From Bacteroidales bacterium (GTDB taxonomy: Bacteria > Bacteroidota > Bacteroidia > Bacteroidales > F082): a stretch of DNA of 64,000 bases. The stretch is taken from the NCBI GenBank assembly GCA_015491905.1, contig WGGC01000041.1, positions 1 to 64,000 of the forward strand, in the 5' to 3' direction. Position 1 is the stretch's first letter. The number at the start of each line of letters is the position of its first letter. Shown piece by piece: positions 9,835 through 18,837 of the stretch. The translations under genes and the position numbers were made by a program. Under the pieces are notes generated by a model. That model made no database searches. It was not told the DNA's origin and saw only the letters and a program-made list of their open reading frames with translations.

Positions 9835-12069
9835 ATGAAGAATAAAATTATTCTTTTCTTTTTGCTGTTTCTTTTTATAAAAGTAAACGCACAAAATAGT
9901 ATAAGTGGAACTATAACAGATAATAATACCGGTAACACATTACCGGGTGTAAATATAATTATCTCTGATTTAAATTCTGGAACGGTAAGCAATGTTAATG
10001 GATACTACATTTTAAATAACTTACCTAACGGGCAATTTTTTGTTACTTATTCATTTATCGGATACGAATCAGTTACAAAAAAAATTGTATTAAAAGGAGA
10101 TACTCATCTTACCATAAATATTGCCATGAAGCCAATGATAGTTCAAAGTCAGGAGGTAGTGGTAACAGGCAGTTTTACAGGAACCCAGCATGAAAACACG
10201 GTACAGATTAGCACATTAAATTCAAAAAGCATAAATCAAACCGGAGCAATGTCGGTAATGGCCTCCCTAAAAAAAATTCCCGGTGTTAGTGTGGTTTCAA
10301 AAGGTCCCGGTGTTATGACGCCGGTAATTCAAGGATTATCATTAAGTAATATTTTGGTTTTGAATAAGGGTATTCCAATGGAAAATTTTCAATTTTCAAT
10401 GGATCATCCATATTTAGTAAATGAATCAGGAATTAGCAGAATTGAGGTAATAAAAGGCCCGGCATCTTTAATGTATGGTTCAGGAGCTGTTGGTGGAGTA
10501 ATTAATTTCATAGGAGAGCCTGCTGCCAGACCTGGTAAAATACAAGGCAATATTAACCTAAAATTATACAGCAATACACTAGGAACCAATTCAGATTTTG
10601 GAATTAAAGGAAACCACAATGGGTTTATATGGGGTATTGGCGCCGGAATAAATTCTCAGGAAGATTATATACAAGGAAATGGTAAGTTTGCCCCAAATAC
10701 ACGATTTAATGAAAACTCTGCAAGGGTAAATATTGGACTGTTAAAAAAGGTTGGCTCATTTCGTCTATATTACAATTATAATCGTGCAAAGCTCGGAATG
10801 GCTGTACCCCCTGCCCTATCAATAGTAACCGTAAGAGGAAGAAAAAATTCTGTCTGGTTTCAAAATTTAACTGACAATTTACTCATTTCAAAAAATAAAC
10901 TTTTCCTTGGTAATTTTAAAATAAATGCAGATTTCTCCTATCAAAATAACAACAGAAGACTGGAAGGGTCATCTAAAACTCCTGTAATGGAATTAGTAAA
11001 TATGACTTTGCAGACTTTTACGTACCGGGTAAAAGGAACCTATGAATTCTCATCCCAACTAAAATCTTTTTTAGGATTGCAAGGAATGGCTCAGAGTAAT
11101 AAAAATTTTGAAGCCCCACAACATGTAATTCCCAATGCAAATCAAAACGATATTTCTATATTTAGCATGACGCGTTATCAATGGAAAAAAATATTAATTT
11201 TGGAAGGAGGGTTACGTTTTGACCATAGAAAAGTTGTTATTCCATCATTTATTTCGAAGGGAACAGGGTTAACTACGCAAAAAATAGTTAGGAATTTCAA
11301 CAATCTAAGTGCCTCTGCTGGTGCCAACTTACATTTAAGTGAGAAATTATTATTTCGGTTAAATATTGCTTCTGCTTTTCGAAGTCCTAATATTGCCGAG
11401 CTAACTCAAAACGGAGTGCATGGTAACCGTTATGAGATAGGGAATTCAGATTTGAAGAATCAGCAGAACACTGAAGCAGACATGGGTTTTCATTTTCACA
11501 GCTTGCACTCAACCATAGATTTATCTGCATTTTACAACAACATTAATAATTTTATTTATCTCGCGCCTACAGGAACAACTTCCAGCGGAGGGTTTCCTGT
11601 TTACAAATATTTGCAAACACCTTCAGTTTTATATGGTGGACAAGCAGGTATTCATATTCATCCGCACCCTCTTAACTGGCTACACCTAATTTTAAATTAC
11701 ACTTATACATTAGGTAAAAAGCAGAATGGTGAATATTTACCGCTTATTCCCGCCAATAAAATTCACTCTGAAATAATGTTAAAAAAGGATGTTTGGAATA
11801 AGTTTCTAAATAGTTATTTCCGTATAAGTGTTGACCATACTTTTGCCCAGAATCATCCTTCCCAATTTGAAGAATCTGTACCTGGATATACCTTAACAGG
11901 AATTTCTGCCGGAACATCAGTCAAGATAAATAAAAACATAATCAGTATTAATCTTATTGGAAATAACATTTTCAATACAGTATATATGGATTATCTATCT
12001 ACATTAAAGGAAGTTGGAATTTACAATATGGGCCGAAATATCACACTTTCGATAAGTTACTCTTTTTAA
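9835..12069 (+). CDS. TonB-dependent receptor, ZnuD-like, with N-terminal carboxypeptidase-regulatory-like domain
   Basis: ISGTITDNNTGNTLPGVNIIISDLNSGTVSNVNGYY; plug SLKKIPGVSVV..IEVIKGPASLMYGSGAVGGVINF; NGVHGNRYEIGNSDLKNQQNTEADMGF...YNNINNFIYLAPTG, the pattern of ZnuD-type receptors. Confidence 0.88.
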   Translation: MKNKIILFFLLFLFIKVNAQNSISGTITDNNTGNTLPGVNIIISDLNSGTVSNVNGYYILNNLPNGQFFVTYSFIGYESVTKKIVLKGDTHLTINIAMKPMIVQSQEVVVTGSFTGTQHENTVQISTLNSKSINQTGAMSVMASLKKIPGVSVVSKGPGVMTPVIQGLSLSNILVLNKGIPMENFQFSMDHPYLVNESGISRIEVIKGPASLMYGSGAVGGVINFIGEPAARPGKIQGNINLKLYSNTLGTNSDFGIKGNHNGFIWGIGAGINSQEDYIQGNGKFAPNTRFNENSARVNIGLLKKVGSFRLYYNYNRAKLGMAVPPALSIVTVRGRKNSVWFQNLTDNLLISKNKLFLGNFKINADFSYQNNNRRLEGSSKTPVMELVNMTLQTFTYRVKGTYEFSSQLKSFLGLQGMAQSNKNFEAPQHVIPNANQNDISIFSMTRYQWKKILILEGGLRFDHRKVVIPSFISKGTGLTTQKIVRNFNNLSASAGANLHLSEKLLFRLNIASAFRSPNIAELTQNGVHGNRYEIGNSDLKNQQNTEADMGFHFHSLHSTIDLSAFYNNINNFIYLAPTGTTSSGGFPVYKYLQTPSVLYGGQAGIHIHPHPLNWLHLILNYTYTLGKKQNGEYLPLIPANKIHSEIMLKKDVWNKFLNSYFRISVDHTFAQNHPSQFEESVPGYTLTGISAGTSVKINKNIISINLIGNNIFNTVYMDYLSTLKEVGIYNMGRNITLSISYSF

Positions 12070-12097
12070 AAAAAGATAATTTTTTTATTATTATTAA

Positions 12098-12152
12098 AAA
12101 TACCGGTTTTTATTATTGAATTAGAAATATAAAAGCCGGTATTTATTTTTTT
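12098..12152 (+). terminator. intrinsic terminator after the TonB receptor
   Basis: aataccggtttttatta...aaaagccggtattta followed by a T-rich run. Confidence 0.6.
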
Positions 12153-12223
12153 TAAATAAAACAGAAATTACATAATAAATGTCAGCAATAAAATTATTAT
12201 TTAAACGTAATCATTATAACATT

Positions 12224-12231
12224 TATATTTG
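12224..12231 (+). promoter_or_regulatory. -7 element TATATTTG upstream of the 12281 gene
   Basis: Exact TAnnTTTG, about 50 bp upstream of the start. Confidence 0.4.
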
Positions 12232-12280
12232 TATAATAAAGTTATAAATCCGGTATAGAGCAACAGCAAATTAATAACTA

Positions 12281-13753
12281 TTGAAAATAATGAAGTTTCA
12301 TTTAATAAAACACCCTATTTTTCTTATTTCCATTTTTTTTATTCTTCTTTCATCATGTAAAAAAGAAGTAGGAATAAATTTAAATCCTGAAGCTAAATTA
12401 ACATTTTCAACAGACACCATATTATTTGACACCGTTTTTACTTCACTTGGATCGGCTACAAAATGGTTGGTAATTCATAATTCATCAAATTTACCAATCA
12501 AGATATCAGATATTAGACTGGCAGGAGGAAAACAATCTCCATTTAGAATAAATGTTGATGGGGAACCTGTTTTTAACAAAAAAAATACCATTTTGGCCGG
12601 AAAGGATAGTTTGTATGTTTTTGCCAAAGTTACAATAGATCCAAATCAGAAAAACAATCCTTTTGTTGTGGAAGACAGCATTTTATTTACCACCAATAAT
12701 AATGAGCAAACTGTAAAGTTAGTAGCATGGGGGCAGAATGCAAATTATATTCTTGCTGATCAATACAATCCCGGCTTTCCTCCTTATAAGATAGTAGCAG
12801 ACAGCCTGCAGACAATTGAATGGAACAGTACAAAACCTTATGTTATATATGGTTATGCCGTTGTTAATTCATATGGAAAACTAATAATTTCACCCGGAAG
12901 CAAGATTTATTTTCATAAAAATTCAGGATTATGGATATATGCAAATGGGCAGTTAAATGCCAGCGGAACGGAAAAAAACAAAATCATTTTTCAAGGTGAC
13001 CGGTTAGAGAATGATTACCAAGAAGTTCCGGGGCAATGGGATCGTATCTGGATTATGGAAGGGATTAATGGGAAAAATAATATTATTAAAAATGCCGTAA
13101 TTAAGAATGGGTTTATTGGCATTCAGTCCGAATCTTTCTTTAATCCTACTAAAAACAAGCTGATACTGGAAAATGTGATAATAGAAAATATGGATGGAGC
13201 CGGCATATTAAGCCGTAACTATAATATAGAAGGAAAAAATATGGTTGTTGCTAATTGCGGAGGATATTGCCTTGCCCTTACCGGTGGTGGCAATTATCAA
13301 TTTATCCAGTCAACAATTGCAAATTTCTGGTCTTTCTCAGTAAGAAATAATCCAGCTGTAATTCTTACAAATTTCATTAAAGACAATAACAATCAAACCA
13401 TTCCTTATCCCTTGAATTTTAATTTGGGTAATAGTATTATATACGGATACAACGACAATGAATTTGGCACTCAAATGATTCCAGGGGCTGACTCCAATTA
13501 TTTATTGGAGTATTGTTTAATAAAAACTAAATTAAAAATGACAAACCCCGGTTTTTTCAAAGAGATTATAAAAAATAAAGACCCTTTATTTAAGAACCAG
13601 GATTCATTAGATTTCAGGTTAGATAGCCTATCACCCGCAATTGGTGCCGGGAGTTATTTAATCAGCAGGCAAGCTCCAATAGATATTCTAGGTAATCCCA
13701 GAGGTCAAAAGCCCGATTTGGGAGCTTATCAATTTATCTTTAGAAAGCCTTAA
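12281..13753 (+). CDS. lipoprotein with right-handed parallel beta-helix region
   Basis: Lipobox FILLSSCKKE; beta-helix-like repeats (NNIIKNAVIKNGFIGIQSE.., LILENVIIENMDGAGILSRN); C-terminal DILGNPRGQKPDLGAYQ. Confidence 0.72.
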   Translation: MKIMKFHLIKHPIFLISIFFILLSSCKKEVGINLNPEAKLTFSTDTILFDTVFTSLGSATKWLVIHNSSNLPIKISDIRLAGGKQSPFRINVDGEPVFNKKNTILAGKDSLYVFAKVTIDPNQKNNPFVVEDSILFTTNNNEQTVKLVAWGQNANYILADQYNPGFPPYKIVADSLQTIEWNSTKPYVIYGYAVVNSYGKLIISPGSKIYFHKNSGLWIYANGQLNASGTEKNKIIFQGDRLENDYQEVPGQWDRIWIMEGINGKNNIIKNAVIKNGFIGIQSESFFNPTKNKLILENVIIENMDGAGILSRNYNIEGKNMVVANCGGYCLALTGGGNYQFIQSTIANFWSFSVRNNPAVILTNFIKDNNNQTIPYPLNFNLGNSIIYGYNDNEFGTQMIPGADSNYLLEYCLIKTKLKMTNPGFFKEIIKNKDPLFKNQDSLDFRLDSLSPAIGAGSYLISRQAPIDILGNPRGQKPDLGAYQFIFRKP

Positions 13754-13818
13754 AGAAAAGGTATTTATTGTTATTTTTGCACAGCATAATCTTTTAATAA
13801 ATAGTCATAGCAAGATTT

Positions 13819-14385
13819 ATGATAATAGGAATTGGTGGGGTAAGCAATGCGGGAAAAACAACACTTGCAAAACAATTAAAAGAACATTTAAGTAGCTTTT
13901 CTGTCAGTACTCTATGTCAGGATGATTTTCCTAATCCAATAGATAAAATTCCAAAAATCCGTAATCATGTTGACTGGGAGATTCCTGAATCCATTGATTT
14001 ATCAGGATTTTATAAAAAAATGTTGTCAGATGACAAGGAATATGATATTGTTATTGCAGAGGGATTATTTGCTTTTTGCAACAAGAAATTTGTACAACAT
14101 TATGATAAGAAGATTTTTATCACACTTACAAAAGATACTTTCCGGAAACGAAAACAGAAAGACTTAAGATGGGGAAAAGAACCGGAATGGTATATGGAAC
14201 ACATCTGGGAAAGTCATTTCCGTTGCGGCACTCTTACTTCATTTGATGAAAATACAATGATAATTTCAGGAGAAAACACTATTGATATAAATAAAATACT
14301 TTATTTTTTAAATCTTCCAAAAAGTACCTATCCCGAAACAAATGAAAATATTCCGATTCTTATAAATAAAATGAAACGTCCATGA
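13819..14385 (+). CDS. P-loop nucleoside kinase, nicotinamide riboside kinase/uridine kinase-like
   Basis: Walker A GGVSNAGKTTLAKQL, QDDFPNP, DIVIAEGLFAF, RKRKQKDLRWGKEPEWYMEHIW, resembling eukaryotic NRK1. Confidence 0.72.
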   Translation: MIIGIGGVSNAGKTTLAKQLKEHLSSFSVSTLCQDDFPNPIDKIPKIRNHVDWEIPESIDLSGFYKKMLSDDKEYDIVIAEGLFAFCNKKFVQHYDKKIFITLTKDTFRKRKQKDLRWGKEPEWYMEHIWESHFRCGTLTSFDENTMIISGENTIDINKILYFLNLPKSTYPETNENIPILINKMKRP

Positions 14386-14505
14386 TTGAATAATTATTAA
14401 ATCACATTAACCCTGTGAAATTTTTGCTGTTTCACAGGGCAAGGAAAATGATTATTCAATCATGTTAAATTCCATCTTACCAATGAAATATAAAATTATA
14501 AACAC
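14371..14505 (+). repeat. 135-bp dispersed nested-hairpin element, copy 2, ending at the start codon of the 14506 ORF
   Basis: Perfect outer 14-bp inverted repeat catgattgaataat (14381-14394) / attattcaatcatg (14451-14464) and perfect inner 10-bp stem ccctgtgaaa (14411-14420) / tttcacaggg (14430-14439). Overlaps the last codons of the kinase gene. Confidence 0.88.
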
Positions 14506-14841
14506 ATGAAACCAACTTTCAAAGTTTTATATTATCTCGATCATAGGGATATAAGTTTAATAGAAGTAAAAAGGACTGATTTAAAAGGAGAAAAAGACAA
14601 GACTAAAATATACTTTTGGATATTGATAACAAAAGAAAATAATATGGTTAAACCCTTAACTTTTGTGTCAATAAACTCAGAATTAGAGAATGAGAAACGC
14701 GAATTTAAAGAAGGTAACCTGGAATTTAACAAACATTCAGGTAGATTCCGCTCAAAAGAAGGCTTGTTTAATTTGGTAGTTATAGCGCCAGAAAAAGTCC
14801 CTCCCATTCAGTTAAATGCTATAAACGACTACCTACTATAA
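14506..14841 (+). CDS. hypothetical protein (111 aa)
   Basis: Open frame without recognisable domain; plausible Bacteroidota start context ATGAAA. Confidence 0.5.
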   Translation: MKPTFKVLYYLDHRDISLIEVKRTDLKGEKDKTKIYFWILITKENNMVKPLTFVSINSELENEKREFKEGNLEFNKHSGRFRSKEGLFNLVVIAPEKVPPIQLNAINDYLL

Positions 14842-14857
14842 CTGTTTTAACCTCAGT

Positions 14858-15778
14858 TTATTTATTATTTTCCATAATTAATAAACATTGCTTTACTTTT
14901 TCATCTTCAGATAAATTTCCGTCCAGCCAATGTATTTTAATTCCTCTCTTCTCCATTCTGCGAAACCATGTCATTTGTCTTTTTGAAAATTGATGAATAG
15001 CGGTATTTAGTTTTTCAAACATTGCAGAATAGTCAATTTCCCTTGTAACATACTGTGTAACAAATCGATATTCTAAACCATAAAATAATAACTGCTGAGG
15101 TTGCAGTCCACTGTTTAGTAAACTTTCCACTTCTTCAATTAAGCCATTTTCCAGTCGTTCTTTTAACCTCATGGTAATACGTTTTTTCACTTCCTGGCGT
15201 TCAAGCTTTATTCCGATATTCAGTGATGAAAGCTCCGGAAATTTTTCATCATCCGGATGTTCTAAATCATACTTTTTAATTTCTATTGCACGTATACATC
15301 TGTTTTTATCGGATATATCTGTAACATTATGAACCGGGCCATAAGATTTCAATATTTCAGTTACCTCTTTTAATGTCTTTTCAGATAATAAAATCCTAAG
15401 GTTTTTATTTTCAGGAACTTTTTTCATTCGATAACCCATCAAAACAGATTCAATATACATTCCTGTACCACCGCACATTATAGGTTGTTTATTCCTTAAA
15501 TTAATATCTTGAAACGCTTTCAGAAAATCATGCTGGAAGGAGTATACATTATATTCTGAACCAGGGTTAACAATATCGACCAGATGATATGGAATTACTT
15601 CTCCGTTAAAATTATATTCTTCAATATCCTTACCCGTACCAATATCCATATTTCGATATACCTGACGGGAATCAGCACTAATAATTTCACCATTAAACTG
15701 TTGTGCTAGTCGTACTGCAAATTTAGTTTTTCCTGTAGCCGTTGGTCCCAGTATAGTTATTAAATCAAACTTTTTCAC
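14858..15778 (-). CDS. miaA: tRNA dimethylallyltransferase
   Basis: ILGPTATGKTKFAVRLA, GEIISADSRQVYRNMDIGTGKD, PIMCGGTGMYIESVL, KRQMTWFRR. Confidence 0.97.
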   Translation of the reverse strand: MKKFDLITILGPTATGKTKFAVRLAQQFNGEIISADSRQVYRNMDIGTGKDIEEYNFNGEVIPYHLVDIVNPGSEYNVYSFQHDFLKAFQDINLRNKQPIMCGGTGMYIESVLMGYRMKKVPENKNLRILLSEKTLKEVTEILKSYGPVHNVTDISDKNRCIRAIEIKKYDLEHPDDEKFPELSSLNIGIKLERQEVKKRITMRLKERLENGLIEEVESLLNSGLQPQQLLFYGLEYRFVTQYVTREIDYSAMFEKLNTAIHQFSKRQMTWFRRMEKRGIKIHWLDGNLSEDEKVKQCLLIMENNK

Positions 15779-15830
15779 ATTCTTTTATTAATATACTTAT
15801 TAAATTTTATCCTGCATCTTTGTTATATTG

Positions 15831-15838
15831 CAAAGATA
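15831..15838 (-). promoter_or_regulatory. -7 element TATCTTTG (minus strand) for miaA
   Basis: caaagata on the + strand; 53 bp upstream of the miaA start. Confidence 0.45.
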
Positions 15839-15846
15839 CTAAAGCT

Positions 15847-15892
15847 AAAAGTAATTGTACGTATGCATAATAAAAGACAATTACTTTTTTGT
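15847..15892 (+). terminator. orphan terminator-like hairpin in the miaA / 16022 divergent intergenic region
   Basis: aaaagtaattgt (15847-15858) / acaattactttt (15877-15888) followed by T residues; 18-nt loop. Confidence 0.45.
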
Positions 15893-16021
15893 TCTGAATT
15901 TATATGGCTAAATTAAAATATTCACTTTGCTAAATTTACTTTATAGAAAATTATTAAAACAATAATTTAATATTTTAGCTGTTATATCTCTTAAAGGAAA
16001 AGAACACCAATTTATACTTTA

Positions 16022-17530
16022 ATGAAGAACCATTACGTAGCAAAAAAATTAAAATGGCTAACAATTTTATTGTTTTTTTTAAGTAGTTATAATTTATTTA
16101 GTCAGGAGATGCCTGGTATAAGTTTTAGTAATTACAGTGGAATATCGGGAAGCATGACAAATCCGGCCTTCCTCACAGGATCAAAAGTTTATTTTGATGT
16201 TAACATTTTGGGGGGAGATATTTTTTTAAATAATACATTTGGATATATTCCAAAAGACAGTACCAATATATGGAAATTGTTACGAGGAGGAAGTTTACCA
16301 ACGGGATTTGGTGCTTATGGCTATAACAGTTTTTATAAAATATATCCTTACAGGAAAACCTATAATTTCACTGCTATAAGTACTATAATGGGGCCATCAA
16401 TTATGGTACAAAATAAGAAATCCGCATTTGGAACAGGAATTAGAATTAAAAATTTTGAATCTTCTTTTCATTTTCCGGGGAACTTCTTAAAAAATATTTA
16501 TTATGATAAATCAGATTCTTTAAATAAAGATGAACTTTCAAAAAGTTTTGGTTTTAGCTCGCTAACATGGTATGAACTTCATTTTGATTATGCTTATGAT
16601 TTTTATGAAAGGTATGGAAATAAGTGGACTATTGGAATTGAAGCAAAAATATTATTTGGGATTGAAGGGTTTTACTCATCTGTAAATAGATTAAAATACC
16701 ACTGGATTAATAAAAATCAAATTAATATTGACACTTTAAGTACTAGTTTAGGCATTGCTTTACCAATAAATTATAATAATGCTAACAAAATAAACTTAAA
16801 ACCACTGAGTAAGGGACATGGTTTAGGTTTTAACATAGGTATTCTATATACAAAAAATGAAAAACCGATAAAACAAAAAGGAGGAAAAGCACTATGCGCA
16901 CAACCTTATGAAAATTATAAATACAGAATAGGTTTTTCCATATTAGATATTGGCATTATTAAATTTAATAAGACAGCACAGCTGCACCAGATTAACACAA
17001 GTAATAAAATAATTGACATAAATAATATTTATGGTGACTTCAGTACTGTTAATTCTACTATGAAAGTAATAAGCGAATTATTGCTTGGTGATTCTACTGC
17101 ATCTTTGAAGGATACGGCATTCACAATGAGTTTACCAACAGCTATAAGCTTTCAATATGATTATCATTATAGAAAAAATATTTTTATCAGCGGATTTTGG
17201 ATACATCCTTTAAGATTCCAGAATAAATCTATACGCAGACCTGCCCAATTGGCTATTATCCCACGTTACGATACAAGATTATTAGGAGTAAGTATTCCGG
17301 TTTCATTATACGATTATCATCAAATGAGATTAGGCCTGGCAATCAGAATTTACACTCTAACTATTGGTACAGATAAATTAGGAACATTGTTGGGAACATC
17401 TAACCTTTCAGGAATGGATTTCTACTTTAATCTTAAATTCAATTTTTTAAAAGGAACTTGCCTTACCTGGAAAAAGGGAGCCTGTAGCAAAAATAAAAAG
17501 AGAGCTCTGGATTTCCGACTCTTTAAATAA
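16022..17530 (+). CDS. DUF5723-like Bacteroidota outer membrane/secreted protein
   Basis: Signal peptide; MPGISFSNYSGISGSMTNPAFLTGSKVYFDVNILGGDIFLNN pattern. Confidence 0.65.
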   Translation: MKNHYVAKKLKWLTILLFFLSSYNLFSQEMPGISFSNYSGISGSMTNPAFLTGSKVYFDVNILGGDIFLNNTFGYIPKDSTNIWKLLRGGSLPTGFGAYGYNSFYKIYPYRKTYNFTAISTIMGPSIMVQNKKSAFGTGIRIKNFESSFHFPGNFLKNIYYDKSDSLNKDELSKSFGFSSLTWYELHFDYAYDFYERYGNKWTIGIEAKILFGIEGFYSSVNRLKYHWINKNQINIDTLSTSLGIALPINYNNANKINLKPLSKGHGLGFNIGILYTKNEKPIKQKGGKALCAQPYENYKYRIGFSILDIGIIKFNKTAQLHQINTSNKIIDINNIYGDFSTVNSTMKVISELLLGDSTASLKDTAFTMSLPTAISFQYDYHYRKNIFISGFWIHPLRFQNKSIRRPAQLAIIPRYDTRLLGVSIPVSLYDYHQMRLGLAIRIYTLTIGTDKLGTLLGTSNLSGMDFYFNLKFNFLKGTCLTWKKGACSKNKKRALDFRLFK

Positions 17531-18725
17531 AACTCTTTCTTTTTATTGATTCTATTTCAAATAACTTATCTCTGATATAAGAAAGACTATTTAAAGAAAG
17601 GTTATCCAACCCTCTGTTCAACAAATCCAAAAGCATTTCCTCATTTAATTCTATATTTTCAATTTCTAAACATTCTTTTAACGATTGTTCATTTGCAGGC
17701 CCTTCCTGTTGACTTCTGTATCGCAGATATTGGAGAATTCTTAACCCATCAATATAATTATGGCAGGCTTTAACAAAATTCTTCCTGTCCTTATAATTCT
17801 TCCTGAATTTTTCCCATGGTAAACCACCTTTTATTTTTTTCATAATGAATTTATCCATAGGAGTATTTTTATCCTTTTCGTATAAATCAGAAAAACTTAA
17901 GAAAGTAGTTTTTATTTCATCAAAATACTTAATTGGGTAAACAGGGTAGCTATCCCAATTACCTGTATTTCCTTTTATCAATGCCGGGCCTGTTCCAAAA
18001 TTAACTCTATCAGAAAACCTTGCAGAAGGATAAGCAACAGTATCAACAGTTAATCCAATCCTACCGTGTTTCACTAATTTCTGAAGAAAATAAAAATCCT
18101 CACCAGACTTTACCGGTGTTAATCCTCCAACTTTTTTATATGCCCAAACCGGAAAAGCCATAGCAGAACCCAATGCTGAAAATGCATATGGATTTTTTAT
18201 CCTTAATAAATTTAAAAAATAGCAACGCATATAAATCTCATATCTCAATATTAATTTGTTTTTAATATCGTCTTCTCCCAAAGGATGATAATAAGAAATT
18301 GAAAGACCATATATATCCTTATTTATATAAAAATAATTTTTTACATTCAGCAAATAATCAGCTGGATAAATTGTATCTGCATCTATACTAACAATGAGAT
18401 CAGTTTCGTGATTATTGTTTTCGGCAATCCAGTCCATTATAACTTTACGAGCCCAACCAACTCCGCCTTTTTTCTTTTTCCATCCTTTTTTTGGAGAAGA
18501 CCTGTCAATAACATGAATATCGATATCTTTAAATTCATTTAAAAATTTCAGGCTTTTTTCATTATTAAGGCACACAACCTTTTTTGATTCATCTTTCCAC
18601 CAATGATCATATTGGTTTATACATACAACCAGTTTAAAGTCTTTAAATTCCTGATTACTCAAATTTTTCAAAAGTCCGGGTAATTGCTCCCATTCATTTA
18701 AAACAGGTAATGCTATATAAACCAT
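17523..18725 (-). CDS. glycosyltransferase family 2 protein
   Basis: YIALPVLNEWEQLPGLLKNL, DLIVSIDADTIYPADYL, SGEDFYFLQKLVKHG. Confidence 0.85.
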   Translation of the reverse strand: MVYIALPVLNEWEQLPGLLKNLSNQEFKDFKLVVCINQYDHWWKDESKKVVCLNNEKSLKFLNEFKDIDIHVIDRSSPKKGWKKKKGGVGWARKVIMDWIAENNNHETDLIVSIDADTIYPADYLLNVKNYFYINKDIYGLSISYYHPLGEDDIKNKLILRYEIYMRCYFLNLLRIKNPYAFSALGSAMAFPVWAYKKVGGLTPVKSGEDFYFLQKLVKHGRIGLTVDTVAYPSARFSDRVNFGTGPALIKGNTGNWDSYPVYPIKYFDEIKTTFLSFSDLYEKDKNTPMDKFIMKKIKGGLPWEKFRKNYKDRKNFVKACHNYIDGLRILQYLRYRSQQEGPANEQSLKECLEIENIELNEEMLLDLLNRGLDNLSLNSLSYIRDKLFEIESIKRKSFI

Positions 18726-18837
18726 TATTATTAATTATAAATGCATGCAAAACTACTTTTTATTCTTACCAGCAGTTAAAAACACTTTAATTTTATTTGT
18801 ATTTTTGAATTTGTTTTTAAATGGTCTAAATAAAATT

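Noticed and set aside
2394-14505. Flanking ATGAAA on both repeat copies considered as a target-site duplication
   Set aside because: ATGAAA is very frequent in this AT-rich genome (it also occurs inside the element), so it is not reliable evidence without empty-site comparison.
18745-18837. N-terminal 31 aa of the ORF-track start for the hydroxylase
   Set aside because: Contains a -7 promoter element and a hydrophobic stretch not expected in this cytosolic enzyme; start moved to 18838.
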